A stretch of 64,000 nt of DNA. Origin: Acanthaster planci. Its lineage: Eukaryota; Echinodermata; Asteroidea; Valvatida; Acanthasteridae. Positions 15,001 through 27,000 of this stretch are shown here, in pieces. The stretch lies in assembly GCF_001949145.1 (NCBI RefSeq), contig NW_019091390.1:1-64000 (forward strand), in the 5' to 3' direction. How positions within the stretch are numbered: position 1 is the first letter of the stretch; each line of letters begins with the position of its first letter. The translations under genes were made by a program, and so were the position numbers. The notes under the pieces are model-generated. The model was not told the DNA's origin and did no database searches. It saw nothing but the letters and a program-made list of their open reading frames with translations.

Positions 15001-18000
15001 TGCAGTGTACTCCACCAAATGCACACCCTCTGCCAAACTCAACATGACAGGGTCACCAACATTGTACTGGGTACCGGCAACATCAATGGAGACATTGAAA
15101 TATCCTGAGTTATCAACACCGGAGTCCAGAGAGGGCAAGATTAATGTGGCAAAATCTTGACCACCATCAGTGGAAACATTCCGGTTGGCAGGACAGGTAA
15201 TGTTGGGAGATTCAGTGTCTGGAAAATATCAGCACAGGAAAATGAGCAAGTTGATACCATAAACTCACCTGCAATTAACATTAATTATATCCCAGACCCG
15301 TTTGAAAATGTCCTTGTCTTTGACAAATTCATCACTTGCTTCCATGCAACCACGTTTTACCCACATCTGTTAATTTACCCGAAAGTGTACCATGCATAGA
15401 CAGTGGCAAATAACAAATGAGGAAAAATATTCAAACCCTTATAATAAGAATATCAAAACATCCTGGAATATGCTTTGTAAACTCACCCTCAACAGTGATG
15501 AAGACTTCACATGAGACTACATTGTTCATGTTATCCCGAGCTACACAAGTCACACTCTCTGTACCAATATTAACACTGAGTACAGCGGCTACAGGACCCC
15601 CGTCCTTGAAGCAATTTACGACTGACACTTCTACATTATCAGTGGCTGTAGGTTCAATAAAGTCTATGGAAGCAGACGGCAAACCAGGTGATGTTGGATA
15701 TGTGAAATTGGTACAGTTGAGTTCAGGATTCTCCATATCTGTAACAGAAATGAAAGTGGAAACACTCAACAAAGTACTTCGATCAATCAGGTTTTTTGTT
15801 TATGACATTTATCACAGAAATGATAAATAAAAATGCTCCTTAAGTGGGTCACAAAATTACATTTCTACCTTTTAAAATCACATTCTAAAGATATTCTAGA
15901 TTACAAGTTCTCAGATTTTGAACCTTTTCAAATCCAACAAAAATCCTCTTAAAAGACATGTACACACCGGAAACAAGAAAAGCAAAGAAGATTCAGAGAC
16001 AAGAAGACCAAACACAAGCACAGCGAACAAACTGAAAGAGACAAAGAAACACAAACACAAAAAAAACCAAGCTTGAAAGTATTGCAAAATACATGGTACT
16101 TTTAAAATGCACAGGGCTTCTTGTGACACACGCTTCGTAAATTACTTCTTGCAAGCAAATGGATAAAAATGTCTAAGAAGGTCACTTAAAATGCTTGCAC
16201 GAAATATGTTGTCTTGACAAAGCATCACTGTGAGAAGCTATGGTGCTTAACTATAACATCTTGTAACCCTAAAAGAGCTGAGTCATTTTTGGTAATTTCC
16301 TCCCATTTTAAGGGCTCAAAATTGCCAACAAATTTACTTCCCCCTAGCGCAAGTTAGCATTTGAAAAAAACTTTTGCAAAGAAAATTTAGCTTGTGCTAA
16401 TTTTTGTCATTCAATAAAGGTATTAACAAATAAATATGAAAGAAAGCAAAGCTTTTCCACCATCTACGCACGAATACATGACCGGAACATCAAACAAAAT
16501 GGCTAGGGACTCAGTTAACGATGAAGGCCACTCATTTCTAAAGAAAGAGTGCAGACATTTCTGCTTTGGCGGTGAATGTTTCGTGACGATGAAAATCACA
16601 CACAAACTTGAAGTAATCGCTAAAAATATTCCACCATTCCGTGAATGTTTACACTCACTGAGAAAATGTGTGTGTACATATATGTAAAATACTACCCACA
16701 TGCATGCTCACACCCAAAAGTTTCAGTCACATTCACTGATATCAGGGGAACACAGCAGCATGCCTGATATACCAGAGCACGATGCATGCGACAATGTCAA
16801 CAGCAATCTGCACAATACTTTGCACATTAACATCATATGGACTTTGTGGCGATCCCATCTGCCAATGGCTGGAACACCGAAGACGAACAAAAAAGCAAGA
16901 GTAAAACACCATTGTTAAACTTGATTTTTTGTGTTATTCGTGTCATACTGTGTTTCGTTATGAAATATTTCACAGTAGCAAACTATTTCGGTACTTTTTA
17001 AACTTGCACACAATGCAAGCTTGGGTTATGGATAACTTTCGTTCAGTTTGAGTTTGGCAAGCATTTCAATAGCAATTTCAGCTTCTGTAAGTCCTCTCAG
17101 AAATTTGATTCAAGAATCGCTTATATTTAGCAGGTACCTTCTACTGTTAAAGTAAATGTACAGGAGGCAGTGTTCCCACTCTCATCTGTAGCATTGAACT
17201 GTACTGGAGTGTCACCAATAGGAAAGATTGAACCTGACATTGGATTGGCTACAGGTGTAATAGACAGCATGGAGTTATCAGTCACATTGGCGGGGTCAAA
17301 GGTCACATTGGCAGTGTCCAAGCCAGGATCAGTACGAACAGGTCCAAGTGAAGGGCAGGTAATTTGAGGATCCTCAGTATCTGCAAATGAAATGGAAGGN
17401 CTGGAGTCCAGAGAGGGCAAGATTAATGTGGCAAAATCTTGACCACCATCAGTGGAAACATTCCGGTTGGCAGGACAGGTAATGTTGGGAGATTCAGTGT
17501 CTGTAAAATATCAGCACGGGAAAATGAGCAAGTTGATACCATAAACTCACCTGCAATTAACAATAATTATATCCCAGACCTGTTTGAAAATGTCCTTGTC
17601 TTTGACAAAGTCATCACTTGCTTCCATGCAACCACGTTTTACCCACATCTGTTAATTTACCCGAAAGTGTACCATGCATAGACAGTGGCAAATAACAAAT
17701 GAGGAAAAATATTCAAACCCTTATAATAAGAATATCAAAACATCCTGGAATATGCTTTGTAAACTCACCCTCAACAGTGATGAAGACTTCACATGAGACT
17801 ATATTGTTCATGTTATCCCGAGCTACACAAGTCACACTCTCTGTACCAATATTAACACTGAGTACAGCGGCTACAGGACCCCCGTCCTTGAAGCAATTTA
17901 CGACTGACACTTCTACATTATCAGTGGCTGTAGGTTCAATAAAGTCTATGGAAGCAGACGGCAAACCAGGTGACGTTGGATATGTGAAATTGGTACAGTT

Positions 18001-21000
18001 GAGTTCAGGATTCTCCTTATCTGTAACAGAAATGAAAGTGGAAACACTCAACAAAGCAGTTCTGTCAATCAGGTTTTTTTGTTTATGACATTTATCACAG
18101 AAGCAATAAATAACGAGAGGTCATATGTCAGTTTGCCGACAGAACAGAGGGCTTTTTCGCATCCCTTTCTTAAGTTAAACAACCAATCTACTGCACAGAC
18201 CTGATGGCGTTAATCTGTCATTATGACCATTTGGGCCCAAGATTTCAACCCAATCAGGCATGTACTTCAGAAAATAACGTGCTTTAAATGAAATGTAATT
18301 TGACTCCTCATTTGATGATGTCATCATCACATCATGTACATTTTCGTCTAGAACACTTCCTTTCCTTGTTATCTGCAACGTTTGAAATCAATGGGATATG
18401 TACTTCTGGAGATATATGGCTTTAAGCAGTGCACCTTTAACGTCATGTGACTTGTCTCCTGATAATGTCATCATCACATGAGGTCAATATTCCTCTAAGG
18501 CACTCTCTTTTCAAGATATCTGCAAGATTTAAACCTGATCAGACATGTACTTCAGGAAATATTGGGCCTTAAAGAGTGCACCTTTAATGTCACGTGACTT
18601 GTCACCTGATGATGTCATAATCACATCAGGTCCATATCTCCTCTAAAGCATTCCTTTTTCAAGATATCTGCAAGATCTGCACCCGACGGGACATCTACTT
18701 CAGGAAATATAGGCCTTAAACAGTGCACCTTTAATGTCATGTGACTTCACTGTCATCTAATGACGTCATCACATTATGTCGATTTTCATCGATAACACGT
18801 CCCTTTCTAGCTAGGTTGATGATTGACACAATTAATAGACAGTGTTGAGTTTTATCAAGTGAAGGGTTACTACCCTCTTTTGATAATGCACATACAAATT
18901 GAACTGATAACAGACTCCACAAACTTCATACAAAACTTTCACTTCAGTTTAATTTGTACGCGAGACAAAAAAATCAACATCTCTGCTTATATCTGTTTGG
19001 AATAACTTTGATGATGACTTTGATTGGGATCTCAGATACAAACGCGTTTCCCTTGCCTACTTTAAAGAATAATGGGCAACGAATGATTTAGTGAATAGTT
19101 ATTTCAAATGCAAATGCTTCGTTCAATCCACTCCGTACTTTTCTGCCTCATCCCTCATCAAAAATAAAGTCAAACGTAGGGAAATTATCAGTTAGGTAAT
19201 ACAAAATGTGGAATTTCATCAAGTGAGGGAGCACTTCAGGTTTCTTGTGAGGGGTTTGATTTGATTGAACGAGGATTTGCTACATTACGGTATACAGATT
19301 TGCAAAAGTGACCATGTCAAATCATCTTAACACCAGAGGGTTTGAGGGAATGGACCTTGAGTGTTTTGAGGGACTTTAATAAGTTCCATGCCTATCTTTA
19401 GCACCCCCGTAAAACGTCTGATAGATGTACATGTATGTATGGCACTCCATACGGATTAGATTTGCCTTTGAATAAAATCCATCATTCTAAAACTGTTGAA
19501 TAATGTACTCAGGAGGGGGTTAATGAATATGTGGAAGTTGATATCTGGATTGTGCCCAACGTGTATGACAGACATAATCACTGCTAATCACCTTTTTATC
19601 ATTTGGACATGATCGAGGTGCCATATGTAGAGTTCAAGTTATGTCAGTGCAAATTCAGAGCTAATTTGGGTCAGTTCTCTTTCCCCTAACATCACTGTCA
19701 AGATAGAGCTACAGGGCACAGAAGGTGCAGCCAAAAACTTGCAATTCAGAATGTTTTGCCTACCAGTTCCAGCACTTCATCCAAGGCCAGCTTCCATGCC
19801 CAGCTGCCCGCTGTACCGCACGTCTGCTTGTTGGGCTCAGCAGATATGACATGGGCTCGGTGAACCCATGTTCACGATTGTGATCATGCCTATTTGGCGT
19901 CAACACATTGTGCGATTTCTTGCACTGGTTCATGAATTTGGTTTCAGTTCAGCCTTTCATGGGATTGCCTTGGAATCCTCTGATCAAGCAAAGTCCATTA
20001 AGAACTCAACTGGTGCAATTTCAGGTTCGGGATGGGGTCCCAAGAGCATAAAGAGGTCCTAAGAAGACACATGGGCCCGTCCAAAAAACATCGTCCCGAT
20101 CGAATCCACGTGTTGACGCGAGGTACCGTGCAAATATATATGCATGAACGATTGGTGTTGAGTACTGGTATAAACAATTAGTTGAGGCCTGATGACCTGA
20201 AATCTCAGAGTTCATTCTCTCGATATTTTGCATTATTTTTACAACTTTCTAGCCAAATTATGCAGAAATCATGCAATAAGACTGTGCGACAACACTTACA
20301 TCGACTGATTGCGCAGATCAGCTGATCGCGCAACGGACATGCGCAGACGCTTAGGCAAAACAGCACTTGTACGTATGTACAAAGTCAAGGGGTTTCAAAA
20401 CGTGTACAAAGTCAATGGGGATGAAATAAATATTGAAAAATCAATAATAAATCACTTGATGACGTCATCATGACGTCATGTTTCTAGGACCATCTTGCAT
20501 AAGGGTTCTTCATTGGTACAAGTTTGATGAAGATCCAAAGTTGCAAAAGCACTAAAGTGGCGGTGACAAAAAACTTGTAAAAAACAAATGAGCTTTTGAG
20601 CAGAAGAAGAAAAAGGAAGAAAAAAAACAGAAGAAAAAGAATGACTTTTTCTCAAAATTTTGAAAAAGCCGATAAAATTGCGAAAAAGCCAAATTAAAAA
20701 ACAGAAGTAATGCCTTTTGCGCAAAATTGCAAAAAAGCCAAAAATGCTCCTGAAGGGGTCACAAAATTTGGAAAAAAAATACTCTGGAAATCACAATATG
20801 TACGCAACATATTGAAACACGAACATGATTAAATGCCCCCCTCAAAAAAAATATGGTGGATCCTTTCAATACCAAACCAGACTTCCATATTCTTCCGTCA
20901 TTTCAGGTAATTCTCCCAAATTTAAGGCCTTCAAAAAACCTTCTCAGAAGCATGATCCAAAAATTGCTTATATTTTACCTTGTACTGTCACGGTAAACAT

Positions 21001-24000
21001 ACAGGAGGCAGTGTTCCCACTCTCATCTGTAGCATTGAACTGTACTGGAGTGGCACCAATAGGAAAGATTGAACCTGACATTGGATTGGCTACAGGTGTA
21101 ATAGACAGCATGGAGTTATCAGTCACATTGGCGGGGTCAAAGGTTACATTGGCAGTGTCCAAGCCAGGATCAGTACGAATAGGTTCAAGTGAAGGGCAGG
21201 TAATTTGAGGATCCTCAGTATCTGAAATCAAACACAAGGTGTAAACAGTGCATATGGAACTTCATACAAGACTTAGAGTTCGATTTCATGAGCATATTAA
21301 CAACTGAAACAGCTCAGAATTAGACAAAAAATTGAAGTCCAGGAATTGTTTAGATGACTGCAGAATCAGTTTGGCGATATTGTCACTGAAACAAACTCCT
21401 TAGTACATTCCAGTTGGAAGTATGCGTATGGAAGGTGGCTGCTCCATGTCTGAAATCAAGTGTCCTTGAGATGAAGGACAGCACACAACCTTTGACTGCA
21501 TAATGACTACCAGGGAAGTGCTATGAAAATCCAGCTTTCACTGGTCCCCAATTTTATGGTAAACAATGCAGGGTTCCAGTTTACTTTAAAAAATACTTTG
21601 GTGTTGACGATAGCATTTGTATGTCACAACAGCACCAAAAAAGATCAGTGCAGCACTGTTCCGGCTTCAGCTTTGCTTAAAATTTATATCTATCTCGACG
21701 GGATCTTCAGGGATTCTTGTTGTTTCTACACTCGAAAAACACCTGGGTCAGACTGACCCCCCCCCGAATCTGGGTCCCATGGGGCCTGACCCATTTCTGG
21801 GTCCATTTCCCATTTTGGGGTCATATTTGACCCTTTCTGGGTCAAATATGACCCCAAACAAGTCATTTATGACCCCAAACAGGTCATAACTTGACTCGGG
21901 AAAAGGGTCAGGCCTCATGGGACCCAGATTTTTGGTCAGTCCCACCCAGGTGTTTTTAAAGTGTACAAACAGGCCAGCACCTACCAATCACAGTAATGTA
22001 CACGTCGCATGTATCATTATGCATGGCATCGTCAGTAATGAAGTACTGCAGTAAATGTTCACCAGTAGCCAGGTCAAAGGTCACACTGTCACCGACACAA
22101 TATGTTGTACCAGCGACATCAATGGTGATGTTATATTGGCCTGAGTTGTCAGAAGCCGAGTCTGGATCAGGCAGTGGAAGTGTGACATCAGCAGCTCGGA
22201 AATCAGTGGCATTAGTTTGATTGGCTGGACACATAATGGTAGGAGGCTCATTATCTGCAGGTGACAGAGAAAATTAATCATATGACATCATATGCACCTG
22301 ACTTTCTTTCACCTGTACTGTGCGCTTCTTTAGTGTAGTTATTTGCATTTATCTGTTAAAACTTGTGACGAAGTACAAACTAGTCTTTCCCTGCAAAGAA
22401 CCCTGTCCTTCTAAAGCAATGCACAGATACCAAATTTTTCAGGATTTGACTCTGACTCAATATAAAATATTACTTGAAACGTTTCAAAACTATCACCATT
22501 AATCACACATCGACATCAAGCACTGCTTCAATTGGACACATTTTAGAGACTGCAGGGGATCTTTCTCACCGTACTCCCTAGTTGGGAAAACAAATGGACG
22601 ATATGTAATCCTTGATGATAAACGCTTCAATGTCATTTGATTTTGGATGTTGATAGAGACTTCTACAAGACTAATGATGGTGGAAGAAGCAAGTAAACTA
22701 CAGACCTGCGGTAGCACCATGGATACATCTCCTTTTGAGTATGTGGGGTACTGCCAGTTCTTTTCAGAACCCCACATATTCAAAAAGAGATACATCCATG
22801 GTGTTCCCGCAAACCTATCTAGTTTACAGGACTACTGATCTAAAACTAATACCTTCACAATTCTCTGAAGGCAGGCAATTTGGCAGCTATGCAATAAAAC
22901 CCAAAAAGCAGTTCTAAATTTACTGACCTTGAACCTCGACAATGAAGGAACAATTGCCGGTGTTACCCTGGGAATCTGTTGCATTCACAATGACCTCGTG
23001 GTTGCCAATTTCGAACTGGGATCCCGAGGGCTGACTCAGTAAAGGTTCTATAGTTTCCCCAGAGTTGTCGGTCACATTTGGCGCATACCACATTACAGTT
23101 GCGAACCTCTCCATTGAATCTGTGTCCGTGGTAATGTTTGCTGGGCATTCTATCACGGGGTCTGTCAGATCTGATCAGGACAAAAGAAGTGCAAATATTT
23201 TTAAGATTCGGGATTTTTGAAAAGAAAAAACATCATACAGTAAGAAAGCGTGGTGCATCTTTTGACATTTGTTACGTTAAAAATTAAAGAGACTATTATA
23301 TTACACAAAGATAACTGGATGAGCATCTTCTTACTGTTAAAAATTGGGTGGACGATCAGTACAGTACCTGCATTCTGTGAATAAATTACGTGAAGTATGA
23401 TCTTGAAGCGAGGTTGGAACACATTTAAATCCTGTGGCAGGTGATTAAGACCCATGTACCAACCTGTGATTGTGACGTTGACAGAACACGACGCTTCATT
23501 TCCAGAGCTGTCCGTCGCGGTATAGGTAAACGTGTGGGTGCCGATGTCCAGAACCACGGGAGGTGTAACCATTGGCCCAGTGGTTGTGACTTGTCCCGAG
23601 TTGTCTCTGCCTTCTGGCACCATCCAGTAAGCAGTGCCATTCATGAAATCATCCCCGGCAGGTACTGGGGCAATGGCTCGGCAGCTAATCGTTGGTGGTA
23701 TTGGATCTATTATGTGAAAACAGGCCAAGGCATTGATACAGTGGGTGCTCATTCCACAGGATCTTCAACTTACAGGTATTTGACAATTCTGCGTTAGGGG
23801 GAGATAATAGTTGAAATCCAACTTGTGTCAGGATGACTGCTGTTTGGTTAGATATACATGTACATGCTGAAAAAAGCAGCATGCGGGTTAATAAATGATC
23901 AAGCACTTGTATATATCCCTTATAAATCTAAGCAAGTTTGCTGCAAACATGAACAAAGCTTGCAATTAGCATTGTGAACAAGTGACCTCAAAACTGAAAC

Positions 24001-27000
24001 ATCCCAAACTTCAGTTGTGGCTTTTCTAGCCAACTTGAAGACAAAACCAACAATCAAAAAGCCCTCCCCCCCACACACACACAGAACACTTGCTTTACAT
24101 ACGAAGTGTGGACATTCCTTTGTTCTCCTGTGGTTAAGGTAAATGCTCCTTTTTTCCCACTAGGATAACTCCTTCAAGCTGCATTTTGGATGATAATTTC
24201 TTTGACTGTTCCTCTTCATTTTGCCACAGATAACCTTGACCCCAAATGCCTCTGAAACTGTTTTTCAGAGAGGGGAAAACATTGTGTGGACATGTGCGAG
24301 TCCACACAATGCCATCATACCCTGCATTATGTGGACTTCTTTTTTGCAGAAGTCCATACTATGTGTGACCCGTCTCACGCACACTTGGAGGCGTACTTTT
24401 GTAATTTGGCTGTATAGACCTTTTCACTGATAAATTTATAATTATGCACACATGCGCACAAATGGCCTCAGCGGCAAGAAGTGTGAGTGTGCAGGGGTGT
24501 GACTTCGATGATCATTTTGTTTTCTGGGTTTTCTGGCTTTGTTCAGTTTGTAATCTTGAATTTTTTGCCCTGCCCGACATGCAAAAAATCCAAAATTAAT
24601 TAACATCTCCCCGGCACAAATCCATTTTGGATCAGTATTTTCTTCAGAAAATCCTGATCCAAAAAGCGGGATTTTAATGCTCTGTAAGGGGCTGTCCATA
24701 ATTGTCATTATTTTAATGAGCGTACAAACCGTGTGGGGAAGGGGTTAAAACCTCGTATATGCTTTTTTCTAAATATGAAAAAGGATGATCTGTCAAAGTA
24801 CGAATCGGTGGTCACTTTTAGATTTCACGGTTGTTGCTAGCTAGCACTTTGCCAGTTCACTTACCCACTAAGTTCTGTTCTTTCTTCTACTTGTATCAGT
24901 ATTCACTGCTTTTCAAGCCTTGACTTTTAGGTTCTGTTTTAATGTTTTATATCAAATTTACATTTCTATTAGCCACAATCGTTATGCCTCGGCGATAGGG
25001 ATTTTGGCCAATGGAGCTCTCCATCCATCACCATTTTTTACCTGCTGATGTACATTTTGAAGGGGGAAGGGGTAGGGAAAAGTCTACTTTTGTAAGCTCT
25101 TGAAAATGCTGAAAATTATGGAAGGCCCCTAAAAAGACGTTAAAGTCGTGATTTTCCTGTGCGCACTAGATCCGCTGTTCTTAGTATGGCCCCTTCTTTT
25201 TTCGTTTTATATTAATTTCGTCATTTATATATGAGTTTTGTAATACATGTAGGGCCTATATTGATTAGTTTTCATACAAAATAAATCAACTTTGTCCTTT
25301 AAATGTACTTTTGTCCTATAAATAGATTGGTTTCGTCCTTTATATGTTTGTTTCATTTATTTATTTCACTTTCCTCCAGTATATATCAGTTTCGCTATAT
25401 ATATTGTTTTCATTTTTTTGTTAGTTGTTAGTATTCTTGGAGCCAACCTGTGCATTTGTAAACACGTACTGATGTTCAGTGTACATGTACTATACCATTG
25501 TGACAAAAGGCACTTCAAGTTGCGCATTCCAACAAACCAAGTGAGACCGAACTTATCGAGGTCCTGATGATGCTTCAACCCACGCAGGAGCCTATTATCA
25601 CTGACTTTTTGATAAGCTATCATACAAACTTGTTCATTAAAAATCTTCCTCATCCTGCCCTGCACCTCAAAGGCCTGTATCTTACTTTGTTGATGAAACT
25701 AATAATAAATTACTATAAGCCAAGGGCAATCTTGTTTGTGTTTCATTGTCCGCCACTGTGACTATACCTCGAATTCTCTCATGCCACGTTTGACAATGAT
25801 TGGATCTTTATCTGGTCGTCGAGCCCATCAACATGCACCTTCCGTGACGGTTTAACCTGGTTTCTCCATGGGAGGTGTCTGATCATCTGGTGTATCGTAA
25901 GGTATGTCGAAGTCGAAGAATGCCAGACTTTAAATTTAGGTCGTGGCACATTAAAAATTTTTTAAAAAATTTTAAATTTAGGTCGTGGCACATTAAAAAT
26001 TTTTTAAAAACACAGTCGTCGTGTAAATGATGACAACGTTCAATCTGGGCTGTGTACGTACATAGTTTAACCATTGAACCTGGTCACAGCTTGGAATATG
26101 AAAAAAATGGTGTCAAGGCATGTTCCCATTGGACTTTTCTTTGGTTAAACTACCGCCACTTTCATGTAGAATTACAAAATTAAATTCAATGGGAACGCAT
26201 GGGAAACTAACGTCCCTGTCAACTTACCGTGATTGTGATTAGGGCCTAAGTATCTTTATTATAAAACAGCATGAAAGGAGACTGGCCTAGATATGGAAAT
26301 CTCGTGCACACAGGAAAAATCACGATTATAAGATCTTTTTACAGCTCACTAAAAATCCCGCTTAGATTAGAAACTAATATCAAAACAGATTTAATGGGAT
26401 TTTCTGAAGTAAAAGCTGAGCAAAGCCAGAAAACGTGAGACAAATGATAACCAAAGTCACATCCCTGTACCCATTCAATGGCCTCCTCACACTTCTTGCT
26501 GCTAAGGCCATTTGTGCGCATGTGTGCATAATTATGAATTTATTAAACAGTCTATATTGGCTTTTAAGTGTCTGACGGTTGGTTAATGAGACACAAGCAA
26601 TATAGAGAAAAGGAAATTGGAAGAATTCCATTAACGGACAGCACTATGCTTTTCCTGCTGTAAGATATTAGCCATCAGAAAGCCATATCATGCCCTTAAA
26701 AGTCAAATTAAGCAGAAAAATGTTGAAGCATTTACTTCGGAACCACTTGGAATTTTTACTGGCCATGAAAGGGTTTGCATGTACATACTGTGGGATGCCA
26801 AATAACGCACATGCAGAATTTTACAATGCATATACCACTCTATTAAATAATGTATAAAATGTGCCAATGTTACGTAGGCGTACATTCTTGACTTGAGGGT
26901 GATAACATTTCGAAACATTCAGCACTAGGCAAGCGCTTTTTTTAAATCTTACTGAAATCTTGTTGTTAATTCCACTCAAGGTCTGGTCACAATTCTGGTC

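Noticed and set aside
3249..23797. Many plus-strand frames opposite HYR exons
   Set aside because: They are antisense shadows of conserved exons; the minus frames carry the HYR motifs and GT-AG boundaries.
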